DNA from: Streptomyces sp. 2131.1
Lineage (GTDB): Bacteria; Actinomycetota; Actinomycetes; Streptomycetales; Streptomycetaceae
Reading direction: 5' to 3'
DNA length: 64,000 nucleotides
Assembly (NCBI RefSeq): GCF_900105515.1
Contig: NZ_FNSY01000001.1
Coordinates: forward strand, 434,001 to 498,000
Below, one piece after another: positions 25,332 to 32,358 of this stretch. The notes under the pieces are model-generated. The model ran no database searches, was not told the origin of the DNA, and was given only the letters and a program-made list of their open reading frames with translations. The position numbers and the translations under genes were made by a program. The first letter of the stretch is position 1; each line of letters begins with the position of its first letter.

Positions 25332-26108
25332 TCACCGGACCAGGCAGCAGTCCCCGCACTTCGAGCCGTTCGGTGCCCGGTAGTACAGGCAGCAGCTGCG
25401 GCGGCGGAAGGTGAGCCCGGGGCCGGTGATCCGGCCGGTCCCGGGCAGCCGCCCCGTCTCCAGGAGTTCGCGTGTCAGCCCGGTGAGCGGCGCCCGCAGA
25501 CCGGGCCGGGATCTCAGCAGCTGCGCCGCGGAGCCGACCAGCGCGGATGCGGAGTTCCCCGCGAGCAGCCGGGGCGCCATCCTGACGGGCAGGTGGCTCT
25601 CCAGGCGCTGAAGGACGCCGTCGGCCTGCGCGGCCACGGCGTGCACCAGTGCTGACGTCGGCCGCGGGGCGCGGTTGCCCCGGGGGCCGGCCAGCCGGAG
25701 GGCCGAGCCCTCGCCGGCCCATTCCGCGGTGGCCATCACCGGCACGATGCCGTGGAGGAGCGCGCAGGCGAGGACCGGCGACCACAGCCGTGCCGCGAGT
25801 CCGAGGTGGGCGATGGAGACGCCGATACGGGTTTCGGCGGTGCCGTAGCGTTCGTTGACGGTCCCGGCCCGCGCCGCGAACCCTTCCCGCGTGAGATGCC
25901 CTCCGCCGGAGGCGGGCCCAGGAGCCGTATCAAGGGCGAAAAAGCCTCCCAGCCGCGCCACGTCGCGCAGCGCCTCGACGGTCTCGTCGGCTGGTACGTC
26001 ATCCGCCGCGCCGGAGCCGCCGGTCACGAGGCCGAGACCCGGACTAGGCGGCGCGGGGGCCGTCCGGTCCGCTCGCGTCGCGTTCTCGCCGGCGGGCCGT
26101 TCCGGCAT
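25332..26108 (-). CDS. FhuF-like (2Fe-2S) ferric/siderophore reductase
   Basis: The 258-residue product ends RRSCCLYYRAPNGSKCGDCC, that is C239-C240-x10-C251-x2-C254, the [2Fe-2S] binding pattern of FhuF siderophore reductases. The preceding region (VSIAHLGLAARLWSPVLACAL) fits the family helices. FhuF proteins reduce ferric siderophores in the cytosol. Here it lies tail to tail with btuFCD and no siderophore genes are in the window, so it may instead reduce imported corrinoid or serve an iron system elsewhere (inference). The N-terminal 35 residues look disordered. Confidence 0.78.
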   Translation of the reverse strand: MPERPAGENATRADRTAPAPPSPGLGLVTGGSGAADDVPADETVEALRDVARLGGFFALDTAPGPASGGGHLTREGFAARAGTVNERYGTAETRIGVSIAHLGLAARLWSPVLACALLHGIVPVMATAEWAGEGSALRLAGPRGNRAPRPTSALVHAVAAQADGVLQRLESHLPVRMAPRLLAGNSASALVGSAAQLLRSRPGLRAPLTGLTRELLETGRLPGTGRITGPGLTFRRRSCCLYYRAPNGSKCGDCCLVR

Positions 26109-26167
26109 GCCGGGTCATCCTTTCGCCGGTCGCGGTGGCGGTACCGCACAGGATTCACCCCTCCGTG

Positions 26168-26265
26168 TCAGCGACGCCGGTCCCCGGTGGCGGACAGGGC
26201 GTCCGCAACCTCCGAAACGACGCGCTCCGCGTCCTCTGGGCTGTTCACGACGTCGGTTCTGTCCG
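26168..26265 (-). pseudogene. 3' remnant of a second deoxynucleoside kinase gene
   Basis: The frame DRTDVVNSPEDAERVVSEVA followed by DALSATGDRRR and a stop matches the end of the intact kinase at 20459-21124 (NRTDVVNNPEDAERVVREVV...). By eye the DNA is about 85% identical over about 75 bp. Nothing of the rest of the gene remains. Both copies run leftwards, so they form a diverged direct repeat about 5.7 kb apart. Confidence 0.75.
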
Positions 26266-26268
26266 ATC

Positions 26269-26640
26269 CTAGGCGCGACAGGTCCGCAGCCCCTCCGCCT
26301 CAGTTGTGAAGGAACAGAGGTGCGGGCTGTCCGGGCCCCAGTCCGCCGCCACGGCGGCGAGGGCGCCGGCGAGGGCCGCTCCACGCAGGATGGCGGGGCG
26401 ATGACCGCCGACAGGGTGCGCGGTGGACGGGTTCCCGGGCAGGCCCACCGTCCAGTGACGGTCGGGGAGCTGAGCCAGGAGCTGGGGGTGCCCGGGGCGG
26501 CACGCCACCGTGTCGACCACCCAGCGCGCGCCCGCCTCGGTGAGCACCGTCCGCAACTGATCGGTGGCCCCGACCGAGGTGGAGCCGGGTCATCACGGTC
26601 ACGTCCACGGCGTCGTACGGCCAGGGGCGGCCCGTGCACG
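26269..26640 (-). pseudogene. Degraded MoeA-like (molybdopterin-binding) gene fragment
   Basis: Two frames join into one MoeA-like stretch: WPYDAVDVTVMT, then after a one-base insertion (ACCC for ACC near 26590) GSTSVGATDQLRTVLTEAG, and on to ARWVVDTVACRPGHPQLLAQ and TVGLPGNP. GLPGNP is the diagnostic MoeA loop. After it the homology fades. The N-terminal domains are missing, so this is a fossil with a visible frameshift. Confidence 0.62.
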
Positions 26641-26687
26641 AGAACCCCGGACCGGCGCTCCCGTGGGGATTCCGACCGCTTCGGCCG

Positions 26688-27060
26688 TCAGGCCGAGTTC
26701 GTCCGGCCGGCTGTGCCCATTCCGGCGAAGAGGGCGTCGAGGATTCGGTCGACGTATGCGTGGGTCAGTGGCTCCTGCGTGATCAGCAGGCGGAAGTACA
26801 GCGGGCCGGAGAGGATCGCCATCGCCGGATCCAGGTCGAAGTCGGGCGACGGATCGCCCTTCTCCTGTGCCGTCTTCAGGCGCGCGACGGTCTTGTCCGC
26901 CTGTGGAGCGGTGAACCGCTCGTTGAGCGCGCCGGCCACCCCGGGGTCGTGCTGGGCCTCGCCGACCAAAGCCTGGAAGAGGGGAAGGAACGGTGCCCGG
27001 GCCAAAAGGTCGACGGCCGCGTAGATCTGCTCGCGCAGGTCTGCGACGACGTCACTGGGC
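26688..27060 (-). pseudogene. TetR-family regulator, C-terminal part only
   Basis: The frame SDVVADLREQIYAAVDLLAR, then ARAPFLPLFQALVGEAQHDP and DPAMAILSGPLYFRLLITQE, ending MGTAGRTNSA, matches the ligand-binding half of TetR regulators. The N-terminal 70-80 residues with the helix-turn-helix are missing. The broken 5' end lies at about 27050, exactly where a rightward acetyltransferase remnant begins. An ATG at 27005 could start a 105-residue product without DNA-binding ability. Confidence 0.7.
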
Positions 27061-27409
27061 CGACCACTTCGACCTGCTCACCGGCCTGCCCAACCGCGGG
27101 GACACCGTCGTCGGCAACGACGTCTGGTTCGGCCACGGCACGACCGTCATGCCCGGCGTACGCATCGGCCACGGCGCGATCATCGCCGGCGGCTCCGTGG
27201 TCACCAAGGACGTCCCCGACTACGGCCTCGTCGGGGGCAACCCGGCCCGGCTCCTGCGTACCCGCCACAGCGACGCGGACATCGCCCGGCTGCTCGCGCT
27301 GGCCTGGTGGGACTGGCCGGCGGAGCACATCAGCAAGCACGTACGGACCCTCATGTCCGGCACTGTCGACGAGCTGCAGGACGCGGCTCCCCGTATCCCG
27401 CACCCCTGA
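27050..27409 (+). pseudogene. CatB/Vat-type acetyltransferase, 5'-truncated
   Basis: The frame WADHFDLLTGLPNRGDTVVG, then NDVWFGHGTTVMPGVRIGHG, AIIAGGSVVTKDVPDYGLVG and LAWWDWPAEHISKHV is the C-terminal half of hexapeptide-repeat xenobiotic acetyltransferases. About 90-100 N-terminal residues, including part of the active site, are missing (about 118 of 210 remain). The frame stays open to 26993 but that part has no homology. It meets the TetR remnant head to head at about 27050. Confidence 0.75.
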
Positions 27410-27532
27410 TCGTCTTCGACGGACACCTCACCGGGCTCCCCACGGGCCGGAGCGCCCACCAACACACCCCTGTCGTCGACGCGTTCGACGGCATTCTCAA
27501 CAACCCCACCTCCACCACGACTTGGAGAAGCC

Positions 27533-27724
27533 ATGACCAGCAGATTCACCGAATTGGTTGTCGACCGCCACGACCCGGAGCGCCTCGCGGCCCTCTGGTG
27601 CGCGGTCCTGGACTTCAGAGTCCTCGACCGCGGGGAAAAGATGGTCGAGATCGGCTCCTGGGGCAACGAATTCGATGTCGTACGCACCCTGGCAGCCACC
27701 GCCCACGCCATGCCCGCCGCATAG
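27533..27724 (+). pseudogene. VOC/glyoxalase-like protein with an in-frame internal deletion
   Basis: The 63-residue frame starts MTSRFTELVVDRHDPERLAA and runs to KMVEIGSW, the normal N-terminal beta-alpha-beta unit of a VOC protein, then jumps to GNEFDVVRTLAATAHA, which is the C-terminal phrase of the same family (usually DPEGNEFDVLRTLAAT). About 70-75 residues between are gone, with the frame kept. Half the metal-binding site is lost. A GGAG site precedes the ATG, so the mini-protein may be expressed but should be inactive. Confidence 0.72.
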
Positions 27725-27776
27725 CACGGGAAAATCGACGGAGGCGGACCGCCGCGCGCTGCTACGGTCGGGCGCC

Positions 27777-28280
27777 ATGAGCTGGCTTCCCGATGATTTC
27801 GTCCACCCCGTCGTCGTACCACTGCCGGGTGGTGGCCACCACCTGCGGCCGATCCGGGAGGCTGACACCCCGCTCGACTATCCGGCTGTGATGGGTTCGC
27901 GCAAGCGGCTGTGGAGCATCTTCGGGCCGGCCTGGGGCTGGCCGGCCGCCACCATGACCTACGAGGCCGACCAGGCCGACCTGTTGCGACACGAGCGGGA
28001 GATCGCCGCACACCAGTCCTTCAACTACGCGCTGTTCGACGCGGCGGAGACAGCTCTGCTCGGCTGCGTCTACATCGACCCGCCGGAGAAGGCCAACGCG
28101 GACGGCGAGATCTCCTGGTGGGTGGTGGACGAACTGGTGGGCAGCAAGGTCGAGCAGGCCCTCGACACTCTGGTGCCACAGTGGATCGCCGCCGACTGGC
28201 CGTTCGAGCAGCCGCGCTTCATCGGCCGCGAGATCACCTGGTCGGACTGGCTCGCCCTGCCGGAGCACACCGGCAAGTAA
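27777..28280 (+). CDS. GNAT-like N-acetyltransferase
   Basis: The 167-residue product reads like a divergent GNAT protein: VVVPLPGGGHHLRPIREADT at the start (first strand), FNYALFDAAETALLGCVYID (beta-4 type strand) and a C-terminal GSKVEQALDTLVPQWIAADW. The acetyl-CoA loop Q/RxxGxG/A is not clear, so activity is uncertain. The same family is seen as unnamed acetyltransferases in Streptomyces. It follows the VOC remnant by 52 bp and may share its promoter. Confidence 0.6.
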   Translation: MSWLPDDFVHPVVVPLPGGGHHLRPIREADTPLDYPAVMGSRKRLWSIFGPAWGWPAATMTYEADQADLLRHEREIAAHQSFNYALFDAAETALLGCVYIDPPEKANADGEISWWVVDELVGSKVEQALDTLVPQWIAADWPFEQPRFIGREITWSDWLALPEHTGK

Positions 28281-28316
28281 GCGGACGGACTTCCCTCGGA
28301 GACACAAAAGCGCGGC

Positions 28317-29024
28317 TCAGCGCACCCGCCTCCGCGGCTTCGGCGCCATCTCGCGCCCCGGTCCGGGAGGCGCGGCGGCAGAGGTGAAGTTGCTCCTGCA
28401 GAGGTGGTCGTCGTCAGCCGCGATACCGAGGGGCGGCCCCGCGTTGAGCCTGCCCTCTTCGTCGGCCGCGCGACGGTGACCGCTCCCGGCGCGGGAGCCC
28501 CCAGCGGGCTCAGTTGAGGCGCCCCCGCGGAAGGTGGAGCCTGGCCCTCGCAGGGGTTCCGGCAGGGCCACCTCATCGGCGCCCTCGCGTGGGGCGCGTT
28601 CGGCCGCTTCCGCGTCGGCGCCCGCGGAGATCAGGATGTCCTGGACCACCAGCCGCACGTTCTCCCGCATCGCGACGGTGGGCGCCGGCCCGGCGTCCGG
28701 GGCGTCCCGGACGACCCCGAGCGCCCACCGCGTCGCGTGTCGGCGCACCGGCCGGCTGCCTGGGGCCGTCGCGAAGAAGGCCGGGACGCCCGACAGGTCA
28801 CGCAGTACGGGGGCGAACTCGTTCTGACACACGGCGTGCAGGGACAGCGCGCGGCGCACGAGGGTCAAGCAGCTGTTGCCGAGCAGGTCCAGGTGGAGGG
28901 CGCCCCTGCCATCTCGCGGGAAAGAGGCCGCCGGTCGCTGCGGCGGTGGAGGGTTGATGATGACCGGCCGCCACACGCCGCACCCCGCGCAAGCGAGGAG
29001 TCGCAGCTCAGCGCACCCGTCCAC
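28317..29024 (-). other. Coding-like leftward frame of unknown identity, possibly decayed
   Basis: This 700-bp stretch has no gene I can name. On the minus strand a frame runs through with Streptomyces-like G/C third positions, strongest from about 28560 to 28930 (for example APTVAMRENVRLVVQDILIS and HATRWALGVVRDAPDAGP). Upstream and downstream parts look less like protein. The last residues (MAPKPRRRVR-stop) resemble the end of the neighbouring pirin gene (VALKPRGRVR-stop), and the DNA shares 14 identical bases, so the 3' end may derive from a pirin duplication. Any real start is unclear, and the open frame overlaps the pirin stop codon. Confidence 0.35.
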
Positions 29025-29973
29025 GAGGTTTCAGCGCCACGTCCGGCAGCGCGGGCGCGGGGATAGGCGGCCCGTCGTAACCGTGTACGGTGCCGAACCG
29101 GTCGCCGTTCATCCAGTCCTCGCGGGCCCGCGTGATCTCCTCCTGGCTGCGGCCCACGAAGTTCCACCACATCACCAGCTCCTCCTCGAACGGCTCGCCG
29201 CCCAGGAGCATCAGGCCGGCGTCCGACTCCGCGCGCAGCGGGAGTTCCGTGCGGCCGCAGCCGAGGTAGAGCATGGAGCCGGGGAGCACCGGGACACCGT
29301 CGACCTCGGCCTCGCCGGACATCGAGAGCACCGCGTACTCGAAGTCGGGGTCCAGCGGGAGCCGCGCCCGCGCCCCCCGGGCCAGGGAGAGGTCTGCGCC
29401 CACGATCGGGGTGTACGCGGTGCCGGGCGAGGTGGCGCCGTCGAGGTCGCCCAGGATCACCGTGGCCGTGAGGCCGGGCGCGGTGACTGTGGGCAGATCG
29501 CTGTGGTGCTGGAAGTGGGGCTCGGTGAAGCGGTGGGCCTCGGGCAGCGCCACCCAGAGCTGGGCGCCGTGGAGCAGGGCCGCGTGCTGCTTCGGGCTCT
29601 CCTCGGAGTGGCTGATCGCGCGGCCGGAGGTCATCAGGCCCAGTTCGCGCGGGCGGACCGTCTGGAGGCTGCCGAGGCTGTCGCGGTGGAGCACCTCGCC
29701 CTCGTGCAGCCAGCTGACGGTCTGGAGGCCCATGTGCGGATGGGGCGGCACCTGCATGCCCGGCTCGTCGGCGATGTCGTCGGGACCATAGTGGTCGACG
29801 AAGGCCCAGGCGCCGACCATCCGGCGGCCCAGGTTGGGCAGCAGCCTGCGGACCTCGGTGGACTCGCCGAGCCGCACCTTGCGCGGGGCGAGCAGTTCAC
29901 GTACGGGTTCGGCGACGACGAAGCCCCGGCCCCCGCAGACGGTGGGGACGGCCTGGCGATCGAGATTGCTCAT
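29008..29973 (-). CDS. Pirin family protein
   Basis: The 321-residue bicupin has the pirin core: RMVGAWAFVDHYGPDD, VPPHPHMGLQTVSWLHEGEV with the metal-binding His residues, LGLMTSGRAISHSEES, and a C-terminal pirin_C domain (EEELVMWWNFVGRSQEEI). Pirins bind iron and act as quercetin dioxygenases or redox-sensing co-regulators. I chose the ATG at 29973 (MSNLDRQAVP); an upstream in-frame ATG at 30018 would add an atypical His/Pro-rich leader. It is divergent from a small TPR gene across a region with an inverted repeat. Confidence 0.88.
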   Translation of the reverse strand: MSNLDRQAVPTVCGGRGFVVAEPVRELLAPRKVRLGESTEVRRLLPNLGRRMVGAWAFVDHYGPDDIADEPGMQVPPHPHMGLQTVSWLHEGEVLHRDSLGSLQTVRPRELGLMTSGRAISHSEESPKQHAALLHGAQLWVALPEAHRFTEPHFQHHSDLPTVTAPGLTATVILGDLDGATSPGTAYTPIVGADLSLARGARARLPLDPDFEYAVLSMSGEAEVDGVPVLPGSMLYLGCGRTELPLRAESDAGLMLLGGEPFEEELVMWWNFVGRSQEEITRAREDWMNGDRFGTVHGYDGPPIPAPALPDVALKPRGRVR

Positions 29974-30029
29974 GGCGCTCAACCTATTCCGCTGCGGATG
30001 GGGGTGGGTGGTGCCCACGCCGGATAATT

Positions 30030-30048
30030 AGTGGAATGTTAAACCACT
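30030..30048. promoter_or_regulatory. Inverted repeat in the pirin/TPR divergent promoter region
   Basis: AGTGG-aatgttaaa-CCACT, an AT-rich 19-bp dyad in otherwise GC-rich DNA, lies between the divergent pirin and TPR genes. The form fits a MarR/PadR-type operator or a promoter core. No adjacent regulator gene is present. Confidence 0.35.
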
Positions 30049-30094
30049 TGTGGATGTTGTGCTGATCGGACGCCCGACCGAACGAGGAGACGAC

Positions 30095-30442
30095 ATGAGC
30101 GACAGCTACTACGAGTTCGGTACCGCCGCCGAGCGCTGGGAGCGCGCGGGGTTCTTCTTCGACGCGAAGGAGTACACGACCGCGGCCCGCATCCTGGACG
30201 GGCTCGTCGCGGAGGTCCCGGAGCAGGTGGCGCCCCGGCTGCTGCTGGCCCGCGCCTACTACCACTCGGCGAGCCTCGGGCGCGCCGAGACGGAGCTGCG
30301 CGCGGTCCTGGAGCGCGACCCGGTGGAGCACTACGCCCGCCTGATGCTCGGCCGGACCCTGGAGCGCCAGGGGCGGCAGGCCGAGGCCGACACGCAGTTG
30401 CGGCTGGCCGCCGCGCTGTCCGGCGATCTCGGGGCCGCGTAG
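30095..30442 (+). CDS. Small tetratricopeptide (TPR) protein
   Basis: The 115-residue product consists of about three TPR-like helix pairs: WERAGFFFDAKEYTTAARIL, PRLLLARAYYHSASLGRAET and ARLMLGRTLERQGRQAEADT. It should serve as a protein-interaction scaffold. The ATG at 30095 follows a GAGGAG site 5 nt upstream; an earlier in-frame start at 30050 lacks one. It is divergent from the pirin gene, an arrangement that suggests shared regulation. Confidence 0.82.
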   Translation: MSDSYYEFGTAAERWERAGFFFDAKEYTTAARILDGLVAEVPEQVAPRLLLARAYYHSASLGRAETELRAVLERDPVEHYARLMLGRTLERQGRQAEADTQLRLAAALSGDLGAA

Positions 30443-30508
30443 CCGTGTGACGGCACCCGACGAATTCCGGGTGCCGGAGGCGGCGGCCGCGTGATACTCC
30501 ACAGGACC

Positions 30509-31003
30509 ATGACCGACCTTGAAACGCCGCGCCTGGTCCTGCACCCGATGACCCCCGCCGACGCCGAGCACGTCGCCGCCGGTTCGCCGCCGCCCGGGGC
30601 GCGCTGGGCCCCCGGCTACCCCTCCCCCGGTGAGCGGGGGGCCGCCGCGCGCTTCCTCGCCACGTGTGCCGGGAGCGGCGACCCGAGCCCCTTCGGTTCG
30701 TACGAGATACGGCTCCGCGCCGACGGCGTCGTCATCGGCGGCATCGGCTTCCACGCCGCGCCGGACGAGCGGGGCGGCGTGACCATCGGCTACGGGCTCG
30801 TGGAGTCGGGGCGCGGCAAGGGGTACGCCTCCGAGGCGCTCCGGGAGCTGCTCCGGTTCGCCCGGGAACAGGGCGTCGCCCGGGTGCGGGGGGACGCCGA
30901 CACCGGCAACGTCGCCTCGCAGCGCGTCATGGCGGCGGCCGGGATGCGCCTCGTGGCCGAGGACGCTTCGCTGAAGTACTACCTGGCCGAGTGGGCGGCG
31001 TAG
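30509..31003 (+). CDS. GNAT N-acetyltransferase (RimJ/RimL type)
   Basis: The 164-residue product begins TDLETPRLVLHPMTPADAEH, the usual start of RimJ/RimL-like enzymes, and has IGYGLVESGRGKGYASEALR, the acetyl-CoA pyrophosphate loop, followed by VRGDADTGNVASQRVMAAAG. It should acetylate an amine on a small molecule or protein N-terminus. ATG 30509 has an AGGA site; a GTG at 30491 is an alternative. A strong terminator follows at once. Confidence 0.82.
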   Translation: MTDLETPRLVLHPMTPADAEHVAAGSPPPGARWAPGYPSPGERGAAARFLATCAGSGDPSPFGSYEIRLRADGVVIGGIGFHAAPDERGGVTIGYGLVESGRGKGYASEALRELLRFAREQGVARVRGDADTGNVASQRVMAAAGMRLVAEDASLKYYLAEWAA

Positions 31004-31048
31004 AACGGGTGGAGCCCGCCGGCAGCCATCCGGCGGGCTCCACCCGTT
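31004..31048. terminator. Strong bidirectional terminator
   Basis: A perfect 19-bp stem (AACGGGTGGAGCCCGCCGG and its complement) with a 7-nt loop lies between the convergent acetyltransferase and cbtA genes. Confidence 0.75.
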
Positions 31049-31067
31049 GCGGCGCGTACGGCGGCCG

Positions 31068-31847
31068 TCATCCCACGGCCGCGGCCGTCCGGTTCGTCCG
31101 GCCGCCCGCGAGCGCGTCGGACCTCGGCACGAGCAGGCGTTCGGTGAGGTGGCCGAAGACCAGGCCGAACGTGGTCCAGAGCGTGACCTGCACGGCGAGC
31201 GTGGCCAGGCGGAACTGCCACAGCAGCGTCGCCGGGAAGTCTTTGCCGACCTCGTTGAACGAGGGCAGGAACACGTAGGCGAGGCCGATGAGCAGGACAT
31301 AGCCGGCGGCCGCCGCGACCGTCGCGTTCCAGTTGCCCAGGCGGGGTGCAAGACGCTTGCCGATGATGACGGCGGCGACGGCGAGCAGCACGCTGAGGGC
31401 GACCATCAGGAAGAACAGCGCGGTGCGTCTGCCGATGGTGTCGGGGTTGCCGACGGCCGGCGGATTGGCCGGGTACTTCAGGAACGGCACCACGTACACG
31501 CTGAGCAGCGCGGCGCCGGCGATCAGCGCGGCCGTGGCGCGCGGGCCGAACCGGCCCATCCGGCCCAGCGCGTAGCAGAAGACGAGCGCGGCGATACCGC
31601 CGACCGCGACGCCGAAGACCAGCACACCGGTGGCCAGGCCCGCGGTGGACTGCATGCCGCGGCTGACGAGTTCCTCGCCGGCGCCGTGGTCGTGGCCATG
31701 GGCGCTGTGCGCCGCTTCTTCGAGCGCGATGGCCGCGTCCACGCGGGACTCGCCGAGAAAGTAGGCGACGACCAGGGCGAGAGCGCCCGCGACCAGGCCG
31801 GCCAGCATGCCGCGGACCAGCAGGGCCCTGACAGATATGGAGTTCAT
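31068..31847 (-). CDS. cbtA: Cobalt transporter subunit CbtA
   Basis: The 259-residue membrane protein has about six or seven hydrophobic segments and the CbtA pattern: RALLVRGMLAGLVAGALALV, a His-rich loop SAHGHDHGAGEELVSRGMQS, GRMGRFGPRATA, and PFLKYPANPPAVGNPDTIGR, the most diagnostic phrase. CbtA with CbtB is a predicted cobalt uptake system tied to B12. The riboswitch in front of cbtB supports this. An AGGGGA site precedes the ATG. Confidence 0.9.
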   Translation of the reverse strand: MNSISVRALLVRGMLAGLVAGALALVVAYFLGESRVDAAIALEEAAHSAHGHDHGAGEELVSRGMQSTAGLATGVLVFGVAVGGIAALVFCYALGRMGRFGPRATAALIAGAALLSVYVVPFLKYPANPPAVGNPDTIGRRTALFFLMVALSVLLAVAAVIIGKRLAPRLGNWNATVAAAAGYVLLIGLAYVFLPSFNEVGKDFPATLLWQFRLATLAVQVTLWTTFGLVFGHLTERLLVPRSDALAGGRTNRTAAAVG

Positions 31848-31879
31848 GAGGGATTCCCCTGGATCAGCCGAGATGACGT

Positions 31880-32095
31880 TCAGTGGCAGGGGAAACCGAG
31901 GAGGTGACGGCCGTCGTGCACCCACTCGTGGACGCCTTCGCCCGAGATGAGGGCGGTGGCGCCCTGCTCGGCGCCGACGAAGTAGAGCAGGACCAGCATG
32001 AGGATGCCGAAGAAGACCGCCCAAGGGGCGATGGCCTTCAGGGAGATGGGGGTGATGGCGGATGCGCCGGTGGCGGGGGCAGCAGTCTGCGCCAT
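31880..32095 (-). CDS. cbtB: Cobalt transporter subunit CbtB
   Basis: The 71-residue product has one membrane segment (AIAPWAVFFGILMLVLLYFVG) and a short C-terminal tail HEWVHDGRHLLGFPCH with histidines placed to bind metal, as in CbtB. The ATG at 32095 follows AGGAGG. It is 32 bp upstream of cbtA and the two are expressed from the cobalamin-riboswitch leader. Confidence 0.88.
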   Translation of the reverse strand: MAQTAAPATGASAITPISLKAIAPWAVFFGILMLVLLYFVGAEQGATALISGEGVHEWVHDGRHLLGFPCH

Positions 32096-32139
32096 GGCAG
32101 AACCTCCTGTGGGAACACGCGTCCCGATCGTGGTGCCTG

Positions 32140-32240
32140 AGACGAAGGTGCCGGGTCTGACTTCCCGCACGCGGGCGGGTACACAGTGGCGCGACCGTGC
32201 CGGATTCTCACCGGACTTCCGTCACACCCTCGTCATGTCG
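32140..32240 (-). promoter_or_regulatory. Cobalamin riboswitch controlling cbtBA
   Basis: Read leftwards, the leader contains GGAAGTCCGGTGAGAATCCG, GCACGGTCGCGCCACTGTGT and the later GGAAGTCAGAC element, the conserved parts of an AdoCbl riboswitch. It ends about 50 nt before the cbtB ribosome site. Confidence 0.9.
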
Positions 32241-32358
32241 CCGCGACCATACCCCCTGGACACCGCCAACCGCCATGCCCCTTACAAGTGGCCGGAGGTG
32301 TCCGGGTGCCATGGTGTGCTTGGCCGTGCGGCCACTGTTGCGGGAGTTGAGGGCGGGT

